5,919 nt of DNA, from NCBI GenBank assembly GCA_947036475.1, contig CAMQRG010000126.1, forward strand, positions 1 through 5,919, read 5' to 3'. Of the stretch, positions 1 through 4,927 are shown piece by piece (within the stretch, counting starts at the first letter, position 1; each line of letters begins with the position of its first letter). Both the position numbers and the translations under genes were made by a program. The notes below the pieces were generated by a model. That model did not search any database. It was not told the DNA's origin and was given only the letters and a program-made list of their open reading frames with translations. The DNA comes from an uncultured Clostridia bacterium. GTDB taxonomy: Bacteria > Bacillota > Clostridia > Lachnospirales > Anaerotignaceae.

Positions 1-43
1 ACGTAAGGAGTCGTCGGCAGCGTCAGATGTGTATAAGAGACAG
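1..43 (+). other. Nextera sequencing adapter remnant (artefact)
   Basis: Bases 11-43 match the Illumina Nextera Read 1 transposase adapter, ending in the 19-bp Tn5 mosaic end at 25-43 (AGATGTGTATAAGAGACAG). Bases 3-10 (GTAAGGAG) match the i5 index that I recall as S505, and bases 1-2 (AC) fit the end of the P5 tail. This is library-construction sequence retained at a contig end, not a transposon in the genome. Genomic sequence begins at 44. The identification rests on remembered adapter sequences and is very secure for 11-43; the index name is less certain. Confidence 0.97.
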
Positions 44-44
44 C

Positions 45-251
45 CCCTGGATAGTACAGTTTTGTAAGTATACAGCCGTTAAACTCTTTAGAAAAATACT
101 CTTCCACCGTTTGAAACGCAGACTCAATTTCATCATCTGTGTATATTTCTGATGGTTTCCAGTCTGGAATTTCAACATTGTCTGTATTTCCTCCGCCGCA
201 AGCTGTGAGCAACAGCATCATTACAATAATAAGAGGAATTATTTTCTTCAT
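45..251 (-). CDS. Putative lipoprotein, partial (3' end lost at contig end)
   Basis: Only the first 69 codons are present; the gene runs off the true contig end at 44. The protein starts MKKIIPLIIVMMLLLTAC, a lipoprotein signal peptide: two lysines, a hydrophobic core of residues 4-15, and the lipobox LTAC with the lipidated cysteine at residue 18, followed by a Gly-rich linker. The mature part (residues 38-69, around EIESAFQTVEEYFSKEFNGC) is an acidic helix and the start of a strand, reminiscent of small lipoproteins common in Clostridia, but I cannot name a family. The ATG at 249-251 follows a GAGGGTGAT ribosome binding site. It should be anchored to the outer face of the cytoplasmic membrane. 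Reading on into the adapter stays open and would append the false peptide AVSYTHLTLPTTPY, which must be removed. Confidence 0.85.
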
Positions 252-296
252 AATATCACCCTCATAAACTCAAGTTTGTTGAACTGATACAGGCAA

Positions 297-325
297 AGTA
301 TACCACCGATACTGACGACTTTCAA
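297..325 (-). promoter_or_regulatory. Sigma-A promoter of the lipoprotein gene
   Basis: On the minus strand there is a -35 TTGAAA (320-325), a 17-bp spacer, and a -10 TATACT (297-302) preceded by TGG, giving an extended -10. Transcription should begin near 290, leaving a leader of about 40 nt. The lipoprotein gene thus has its own promoter and need not depend on arr upstream. Confidence 0.75.
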
Positions 326-354
326 TCCTCATCGCCTCTTACGCATGATTGAAA
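320..354. repeat. Inverted repeat overlapping the lipoprotein -35 box
   Basis: TTTCAATC (320-327) and GATTGAAA (347-354) are perfect 8-bp inverted arms around a 19-nt loop. The left arm contains the -35 hexamer of the lipoprotein promoter, and the whole element lies between arr's stop codon and that promoter. It could be an operator or a weak hairpin after arr. It lacks a U-tract on the minus strand, so it is a poor terminator for arr. Confidence 0.5.
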
Positions 355-362
355 CCCATTTT

Positions 363-794
363 TTACTCGTTAATGGCTTCAATCCCCTGTCGTTTCAATT
401 CCTCCAGGTGTTCCCGCATCTGCCGAAGCTGCTCCTCGGAATGCCCTTCCCATACCGTTACCTCCTCCACCACGCGCAGAGGATACCTGCTGCGGTATGA
501 CCTTGTGGGATTCCCTGGAAATTTTTTATCTGTCAGATTCGGGTCATTCTCAAATGCTCCTGTCGGCTCTACGCGATAAATCCGCTCCGGCGCATCACCA
601 GCGGCAAGTTCCGCCCCCCATATGGCGGCGTCCATTGTAGTAGAAAGATAAACGAAATTTGCCTTTTGCTGGCTGCCATAATTGGAACGGAAGCCTGGTT
701 CCAGCAAATCCCCTATCCACAGGTCCGCCTTAGTTCCATGAAAAAACGGACCGAAATCCAAAACTGCTGCATCAGAAATCTTATCGTTATGCGT
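363..794 (-). CDS. arr: NAD+-rifampin ADP-ribosyltransferase (Arr)
   Basis: Arr enzymes inactivate rifamycins by transferring ADP-ribose from NAD+ to the C23 hydroxyl of the drug. Family landmarks are all present: HGTKADL near the N-terminus, AAIWGAELAAGD, VEPTGAFENDPNLTDKKFPGNP, SYRS, and WEGHSEEQLRQMREHLEELKR at the C-terminus. The catalytic His, Tyr and Asp known from mycobacterial Arr (His19, Tyr49, Asp84) are all found, with the same spacing of 30 and 35 residues. No ATG or GTG start exists in frame. The first conventional start is TTG at 759-761 (132 residues), which has no good ribosome binding site and truncates the N-terminus. The ACG at 792-794 lies 6 nt after AGAAGGGGG (801-809) and gives 143 residues with the triad at exactly 19, 49 and 84; I prefer it. 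A stop codon lies in frame at 831-833. Family assignment is secure; activity on rifamycins is inferred. Confidence 0.9.
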   Translation of the reverse strand, partial: THNDKISDAAVLDFGPFFHGTKADLWIGDLLEPGFRSNYGSQQKANFVYLSTTMDAAIWGAELAAGDAPERIYRVEPTGAFENDPNLTDKKFPGNPTRSYRSRYPLRVVEEVTVWEGHSEEQLRQMREHLEELKRQGIEAINE

Positions 795-800
795 AGTATT

Positions 801-809
801 CCCCCTTCT
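801..809 (-). promoter_or_regulatory. Ribosome binding site deciding the arr start
   Basis: Minus-strand AGAAGGGGG stands 6 nt before the ACG codon at 792-794, the ideal distance for a start there, and about 40 nt before the TTG at 759-761, too far to serve it. This is the main nucleotide argument for the longer arr reading. Confidence 0.6.
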
Positions 810-827
810 GAGATGTAGTGGAAGTCC

Positions 828-856
828 ATTTTACAACGTTGCCCCTGCAAATACAA
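828..856 (-). promoter_or_regulatory. Probable arr promoter
   Basis: Minus strand: -35 TTGTAT (851-856), a 17-bp spacer, -10 TAAAAT (828-833). Transcription would begin near 821, placing the ribosome binding site at 801-809 within a short leader and excluding any start upstream of about 820. The spacer holds a perfect palindrome CAACGTTG (834-841) and the interrupted repeat TTGC-N4-GCAA (839-850), which might bind a regulator. Confidence 0.5.
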
Positions 857-907
857 GACTTGAATTTCGCAGGAATTTATGGTATCATAAAATTGTAAAC
901 GGGATAT

Positions 908-934
908 AAAAAAGGCAGGGTTCTCCCTGCCTTT
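908..934 (-). terminator. Intrinsic terminator of lepA
   Basis: AAAGGCAGGG (911-920) and CCCTGCCTTT (925-934) form a perfect 10-bp stem with a 4-nt loop. On the minus strand it is followed by a run of six U (908-913, overlapping the stem base). It lies 37 bp past the lepA stop codon and ends the lepA transcript before the arr promoter. Confidence 0.92.
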
Positions 935-970
935 CTGCATGTCCAAATATCTCTTTTACCGCACAGCCGG

Positions 971-2785
971 TCATTCTTCCTCCAGCTTCAATACGCTCAT
1001 AAACGCCTGCTGGGGCACTTCTACGCTGCCAATCTGGCGCATTCGTTTTTTGCCTTCCTTCTGCTTTTCCAGCAGCTTTTTCTTCCGGCTGATATCCCCG
1101 CCGTAGCATTTCGCCAGAACGTCCTTACGCAGTGCGCTGATGGTTTCGCGCGCAATAATTTTGCTGCCGATAGCGGCCTGTATGGGAATTTCAAACAAAT
1201 GTCTGGGAATCTCCTTTTTCAGCTTTTCACACATTCTGCGCCCGCGGTCTATTGCAGAGCTTTTATGCACGATAAACGAAAGCGCGTCCACAGGCTCTCG
1301 GTTGACAAGAATATCCAGCTTCAGCAGTTCGCTTTCGCGGTAGCCAATCAGGCTGTAATCAAAGGACGCATAGCCGCGGCTGCGGGATTTCAGCACGTCA
1401 AAGAAATCGTAAATGATTTCGTTCAGCGGCATTTCATACGTCAGCATCGCGCGCGTGGAATCCAGATATTCCATACTGATATAATCGCCGCGCCTTTGCT
1501 GGCAGAGTTCCATAATCGGGCCGATGTAATCTTTCGGCAGCATGATTTCCGCCTTAACGATCGGCTCCTCCATCTTCAAAATACGCGCCGGATCAGGCAT
1601 ATTGCTGGGATTGGAAAGTTCAAAATCCGTCCCGTCCGTCAGATATACTTTATAAATAACACTGGGGGCGGTGGTTACCAGATCCAGATTATATTCCCGT
1701 TCCAGACGTTCCTGCACAATTTCCAGATGCAGCAGGCCCAGGAAACCGCAGCGGAAACCAAAGCCAAGCGCAACAGAGGTTTCCGGCTCAAAGAACAGCG
1801 CGGCGTCATTCAGCTGGAGTTTTTCCAACGCGTCGCGCAGGTCGGGATATTTTGCGCCATCTGCCGGGAAAACACCGCAGTAAACCATAGGGTTAACCTT
1901 CTTATAGCCGGGAAGGGCTTCCGCCGTAGGCTTTGCCGCCTCCGTCACCGTATCGCCCACGCGGGTATCTGCCACATTTTTAATGCTTGCCGTAAAATAG
2001 CCAACCATGCCGGCGGTAAGTTCCTCCGCAGGCAGGAAACGCCCGGGACCGAAAATACCGACCTCCACAACGTCAAATTCCTTGCCTGTTGCCATCATTT
2101 TGACCTTGCTGCCCTTCCGGATACTGCCATCAAACACACGCATCAGTACGATAACGCCGCGGTACTGGTCGTAAACAGAGTCAAAAATCAGGGCTTTCAA
2201 CGGCGCGTCAGGGTCGCCCGAAGGCGCAGGAATATCTGTAATGACGCGCTCCAGAACATCTTCAATATTTATGCCGTTCTTCGCAGAAATTTCCGGCGCA
2301 TCTTCTGCAGGTATGCCAATGATATCCTCAATTTCCTGCTTTGCCCATGCAGGGTTTGCACTGGGCAGGTCAATTTTGTTGATTACCGGAAGAATCTCGA
2401 GGTTGTTATCCAGCGCAAGGTAAACATTCGCAAGCGTCTGCGCCTCAATACCCTGTGCCGCATCTACAATCAGAATCGCGCCTTCGCATGCCGCAAGGCT
2501 GCGGGAGACCTCATAATTAAAGTCAACGTGCCCCGGCGTGTCAATCAGATTATATTCATATTCCTGCCCGTCCTCCGCATGATAAATCAGACGCACTGCC
2601 TGCGATTTGATGGTAATGCCTCGTTCACGCTCCAAATCCATGTTATCCAGCACCTGTTCCTGCATCTCGCGGTCAGTGAGCAGGCCCGTTTTCTGTATAA
2701 GCCTGTCCGCCAGAGTCGATTTTCCATGATCTATATGCGCTACAATACAAAAATTTCGTATATTTTTCTGTCTGTCGTTAGACAT
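971..2785 (-). CDS. lepA: Elongation factor 4 (LepA), ribosomal back-translocase GTPase
   Basis: LepA is a cytoplasmic translational GTPase close to EF-G, implicated in ribosome biogenesis, initiation and back-translocation. At 604 residues it is full length for the family (about 600). GTPase motifs are intact: P-loop AHIDHGKST (16-24), switch I RERGITIK (53-60), DTPGH (82-86), NKID (136-139) and SAK (167-169). The middle contains the EF-G-like beta-barrel and domain III/V segments (FGFRCGFLGLLHLE), and the LepA-specific C-terminal domain ends with RQIGSVEVPQQAFMSVLKLEEE-type sequence. I chose the ATG at 2783-2785 because it follows AGGAGGGACAGT and aligns with the family N-terminus. A further in-frame ATG at 2848 would put the -10 and -35 boxes inside the gene. 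Its own promoter and terminator flank it, so it appears monocistronic, without hemW or hrcA next to it. Confidence 0.98.
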   Translation of the reverse strand: MSNDRQKNIRNFCIVAHIDHGKSTLADRLIQKTGLLTDREMQEQVLDNMDLERERGITIKSQAVRLIYHAEDGQEYEYNLIDTPGHVDFNYEVSRSLAACEGAILIVDAAQGIEAQTLANVYLALDNNLEILPVINKIDLPSANPAWAKQEIEDIIGIPAEDAPEISAKNGINIEDVLERVITDIPAPSGDPDAPLKALIFDSVYDQYRGVIVLMRVFDGSIRKGSKVKMMATGKEFDVVEVGIFGPGRFLPAEELTAGMVGYFTASIKNVADTRVGDTVTEAAKPTAEALPGYKKVNPMVYCGVFPADGAKYPDLRDALEKLQLNDAALFFEPETSVALGFGFRCGFLGLLHLEIVQERLEREYNLDLVTTAPSVIYKVYLTDGTDFELSNPSNMPDPARILKMEEPIVKAEIMLPKDYIGPIMELCQQRRGDYISMEYLDSTRAMLTYEMPLNEIIYDFFDVLKSRSRGYASFDYSLIGYRESELLKLDILVNREPVDALSFIVHKSSAIDRGRRMCEKLKKEIPRHLFEIPIQAAIGSKIIARETISALRKDVLAKCYGGDISRKKKLLEKQKEGKKRMRQIGSVEVPQQAFMSVLKLEEE

Positions 2786-2818
2786 ACTGTCCCTCCTAAA
2801 ATTTTTACATATTGGTAT

Positions 2819-2848
2819 ATTATAGCATATCCAATCAGGGAAAGTCAA
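2819..2848 (-). promoter_or_regulatory. Sigma-A promoter of lepA
   Basis: Minus strand: -35 TTGACT (2843-2848), an 18-bp spacer, and a consensus -10 TATAAT (2819-2824) preceded by TGC (extended -10). The start point should be near 2812, with a leader of about 27 nt to the lepA ATG. The region between this promoter and the upstream operon's stop codon (2849-2878) has no convincing terminator, so some read-through into lepA is possible. Confidence 0.88.
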
Positions 2849-2878
2849 AACTTAAAACGGCCGGAAACGCCCAAATCT

Positions 2879-3310
2879 TCAATATTTTCTGCGGACAACA
2901 AGCGTAACCAGCAGAAGCAGAAGCAGCTGGCACACTGTGACAGCCAGAAGCACAAAACAGACCAGAGGGTTGAACAGCGCGGCGACAAACGAACCAACAC
3001 AGGTCAGCAAAAACGAAAGCGACACAAAAATCGAATAAGAAACGCGCTGGATATGTACATTCCGCTCGTCCATTTCTCTGATTTCCGCTTCCCGCCGTTT
3101 TTCAGGATTATGCAGCAGGGAATGGGCGCGGAAAAAATTTGCGGCTGACGCACCAATCATTCCGCCACCGCCGCCGCAGTAAAAGGAATGTAAATAGAGA
3201 AAATTTTCCTGCTCCTCCAGCCGGAAGGAAAGGAGTATCATACCAATCCCTGCAAGGAAACAGATTACAGCTGCAATCCGCCGCAGTTTCAAGCGTTTTT
3301 CAAAAGTCAT
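2879..3310 (-). CDS. Four-helix membrane protein paired with XRE regulator
   Basis: A 143-residue integral membrane protein. Likely membrane segments are residues 11-29, 39-60 (Gly-rich, with a run of five glycines at 46-50), 92-112 and 115-138. A basic and acidic cytoplasmic loop at 61-90 carries the motif MDERNVHIQ, in the place where DUF2178-like membrane proteins have a similar DER motif; that family link is a recollection, not a proven match. The ATG at 3308-3310 lies 3 nt after the stop codon of the XRE gene, so the two are co-transcribed and probably translationally coupled. Small membrane proteins following tiny XRE repressors are common in Clostridia and Bacilli; their role is mostly unknown, and I do not assign one here. 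Confidence 0.85.
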   Translation of the reverse strand: MTFEKRLKLRRIAAVICFLAGIGMILLSFRLEEQENFLYLHSFYCGGGGGMIGASAANFFRAHSLLHNPEKRREAEIREMDERNVHIQRVSYSIFVSLSFLLTCVGSFVAALFNPLVCFVLLAVTVCQLLLLLLVTLVVRRKY

Positions 3311-3313
3311 TGT

Positions 3314-3511
3314 TCATTCCTCCTCAAAAATAAAAATATCTTCGATTGCCATGCCGAAATAAACGGCTATTTTGTGCGCCAAAGGCAGTGATGCAATATA
3401 TTTTCCGACTTCTATAGATGTAATCGTCTGCCTTGTTACGCCGACAGCGCGCGCCAGTTCTTCCTGCGAAATCCTGTTTGCTTTCCGCAGTTCCGCAATA
3501 TGTGTTTTCAT
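3314..3511 (-). CDS. Small XRE-family (Cro/CI-type) transcriptional regulator
   Basis: A 65-residue protein consisting almost entirely of one helix-turn-helix domain. Residues 5-60 show the family pattern: ELRKANRISQEELARAVGVTRQTITSIEVGKY, with recognition helix at about 26-36, then the closing helices LAHKIAVYFGMAIEDIF. It resembles the YgzD/YozG class of small repressors. The ATG at 3509-3511 follows a GAGGAGGTGTTTT ribosome binding site; in-frame upstream codons cross the promoter and are not used. The last codons (GAG GAG GAA TGA) serve as the Shine-Dalgarno for the membrane-protein gene. Three dyads overlap its promoter, so it most likely represses its own operon. The DNA ligand is inferred from position, not shown. 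Confidence 0.93.
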   Translation of the reverse strand: MKTHIAELRKANRISQEELARAVGVTRQTITSIEVGKYIASLPLAHKIAVYFGMAIEDIFIFEEE

Positions 3512-3544
3512 AAAACACCTCCTCATGTCAAACAATAATATTTC

Positions 3545-3606
3545 GCAAAGTTTACTTTGCACTTTTAGCATAGCACGCTTTGCATTTATTGTCAAGTATA
3601 CTTTGC
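3545..3606. promoter_or_regulatory. Triple operator array, 23-bp period
   Basis: Three 16-bp dyad-like sites sit at 3545-3560 (GCAAAGTTTACTTTGC, a perfect 7-bp inverted repeat around TT), 3568-3583 (GCATAGCACGCTTTGC, imperfect) and 3591-3606 (GTCAAGTATACTTTGC, imperfect). Each starts exactly 23 bp after the previous one, and all share the right half CTTTGC. The middle site covers most of the -10 box (3568-3572 of 3567-3572), the third covers most of the -35 (3591-3595 of 3590-3595), and the first lies at or just past the start point. This is the expected layout for autorepression by the adjacent XRE protein. Confidence 0.72.
3567..3595 (-). promoter_or_regulatory. Sigma-A promoter of the XRE/membrane-protein operon
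   Basis: Minus strand: consensus -35 TTGACA (3590-3595), a 17-bp spacer, -10 TATGCT (3567-3572) preceded by TGC (extended -10). The start point should be near 3560, giving a leader of about 50 nt. A near-consensus promoter covered by operators is what a tightly repressed unit would have. Confidence 0.85.
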
Positions 3607-3833
3607 AATTAATGAGGATATCTATAAAGGCAGCTTGAAATAAATGAATACATTTTTCTTTTAAAGTTGTTTTGTTTTTTAGATTATGTACACTTGCCAT
3701 AGTATCATGCTGCCGTCCTCTCCGCAGAAAATGCTTTTTTCTTCCGGCGCGATATGGTAGGATACTGACAGGGGCATTCATCTGCCTTTAAGCCGTTCAG
3801 TGCGGCAAATTTTACAAAAGAGGAGGCTTTACA
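3607..3833 (+). other. Intergenic region upstream of lplA
   Basis: Together with the XRE promoter this makes a gene-free stretch of 322 bp (3512-3833) between divergent genes. The left part (3607-3690) is strongly AT-rich with T-runs; the right part is mixed. A weak lplA promoter candidate is an extended -10 TGGTAGGAT (3755-3763), with only a T-run (3735-3740) as a -35. I see no riboswitch fold, hairpin terminator or small ORF that I can support. The lplA ribosome binding site GAGGAGG lies 7 nt before the ATG. Confidence 0.35.
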
Positions 3834-4829
3834 ATGATTTATTTGGAATCCAACAGTACAGACCCCGCCTTTAACCTTGCTTTGGAACAGTTTGTTTTCG
3901 AGCAGATGGACAGGCGGCAGGAGTATTTCATGCTCTGGCAGAATGCGAATACGGTCGTTGTCGGCAAAAATCAGAACACCTTTGCAGAAGTCAACCAGCG
4001 TGCCGCAGAGACGCGGGGTGTCCGCGTTGTGCGCCGTCTTTCCGGCGGCGGCGCGGTCTACCATGATTTGGGCAACCTGAATTTTACCTTTATTATGAAT
4101 GCAGAAAATGCTGCCGATTTGGATATCCGGCTGTTCTGCCAGCCCATCGCCGAACTGCTCCGCTCCCTCGGCGTTCCTGCAGAGGTCAACGGGCGCAACG
4201 ATATTACCATAGAAGGACGGAAATTTTCCGGCAATTCGCAGTACCTGCGGCAGGGGCGCATCATGCACCATGGCACACTGATGTTCCAGTCCGATTTATC
4301 TGTCGTAGCGGAGGTGCTGAATGTTTCCGCAGATAAATTTCAGTCGAAAGCGGCGAAATCTGTACACAGCCGTGTGACGAATATCGCGCCCTACCTGCCC
4401 GAAGGCTTCACACTGGCGGAATTTAAGGCGCGGCTTTTGAAACATATTCTGAAAAAAGACACAGTAACACCGTATATTTTTTCCGCAGAGGAACTTGCCG
4501 CCATCGAGCAGATAAAAAAGGAGCGGTACAGCCAGTGGGAATGGAATTATGGTTCCTCCCCCGCTTACCTCGTACAGAAACACAGGCGTTTTGAAGGCTG
4601 CGGGCGCATTGATGTCTGCATGAATACAGAAAACGGAATCATAACGGATTTGCAATTTTTCGGAGATTACTTCGGCGTGGCAGATTCTGCAGAACTTGCA
4701 GGGCTTTTGAAAGGGACGGCTTTGGAGCGGGAAAGCCTTGCCGCATGCATCTCAGGGCTACAAATCGGACAGTATTTTCATGGGCTGGCCGCAGCAGAGT
4801 TTCTTGATTTGCTCCTGCAAAGCGAATAA
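3834..4829 (+). CDS. lplA: Lipoate--protein ligase
   Basis: LplA activates free lipoate with ATP to lipoyl-AMP and transfers it to a lysine of lipoyl domains (GcvH, E2 subunits of 2-oxoacid dehydrogenases) in the cytoplasm; it is a scavenging route. The 331-residue protein has the catalytic domain with RRLSGGGAVYHDLGNLNFTF (67-86), the glycine-rich lipoate/ATP-binding loop SGGG at 70-73, the catalytic-type lysine in GRKFSGNSQ (Lys130), HHGTLMFQSDL (145-155) and KSVHSRVTN (175-183). A C-terminal accessory domain follows (about 240-331), so this is the complete one-chain LplA form rather than a split ligase or an LipM/LipL octanoyltransferase. The ATG follows AGAGGAGG. Whether the cell makes its own lipoate cannot be seen here; no lipA or lipB is nearby. 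Confidence 0.95.
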   Translation: MIYLESNSTDPAFNLALEQFVFEQMDRRQEYFMLWQNANTVVVGKNQNTFAEVNQRAAETRGVRVVRRLSGGGAVYHDLGNLNFTFIMNAENAADLDIRLFCQPIAELLRSLGVPAEVNGRNDITIEGRKFSGNSQYLRQGRIMHHGTLMFQSDLSVVAEVLNVSADKFQSKAAKSVHSRVTNIAPYLPEGFTLAEFKARLLKHILKKDTVTPYIFSAEELAAIEQIKKERYSQWEWNYGSSPAYLVQKHRRFEGCGRIDVCMNTENGIITDLQFFGDYFGVADSAELAGLLKGTALERESLAACISGLQIGQYFHGLAAAEFLDLLLQSE

Positions 4830-4873
4830 CGGCGGTATCCTTCATATTTCCGCAATTTTCGTCATTTTGCCAG

Positions 4874-4903
4874 TTTTCAACAGCCCTTCTTTCATGCTAT
4901 GAT
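4874..4903 (+). promoter_or_regulatory. Promoter of the secreted Thr-rich protein gene
   Basis: -35 TTTTCA (4874-4879), 18-bp spacer, -10 TATGAT (4898-4903) preceded by TGC (extended -10). The start point should be near 4910, giving a very short leader that begins just before the GGAGGG ribosome binding site. No terminator hairpin is visible between the lplA stop codon and this promoter. Confidence 0.65.
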
Positions 4904-4927
4904 GGAATATAAAGGAGGGTCTGCCCA

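Noticed and set aside
25..43. Tn5 mosaic end that could suggest a transposon.
   Set aside because: It is contiguous with the rest of the Nextera adapter and an index at a contig edge, so it comes from library preparation.
347..355. GATTGAAAC, similar to the end of many CRISPR repeats.
   Set aside because: There is only one copy plus its inverted partner; no direct repeats at regular spacing and no spacers exist here.
713..946. A 77-codon minus-strand frame overlapping the arr 5' end and the lepA terminator.
   Set aside because: It runs through the terminator and the arr promoter, has no ribosome binding site at its start, and overlaps the conserved Arr N-terminus in another frame.
2849..2878. 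Possible terminator after the XRE/membrane operon (GGC-N7-GCC followed by T-rich DNA).
   Set aside because: The stem is only three base pairs, too weak to support a terminator call.
1199..3148. A 649-codon open frame on the plus strand opposite lepA and part of the membrane-protein gene.
   Set aside because: It is a shadow of lepA codon use: its protein has no recognisable domain, it crosses the lepA promoter and intergenic gap, and the opposite strand encodes a full-length, motif-complete LepA.
3314..3781. A 155-codon reading of the XRE gene starting far upstream.
   Set aside because: The extra 90 codons cover the promoter and the operators; the ATG at 3509-3511 has a strong ribosome binding site and matches the normal start of such regulators.
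3705..4655. Minus-strand open frames of 188 and 119 codons opposite lplA.
   Set aside because: They lie opposite a complete lplA with all its motifs and have no promoter, ribosome binding site or domain of their own.
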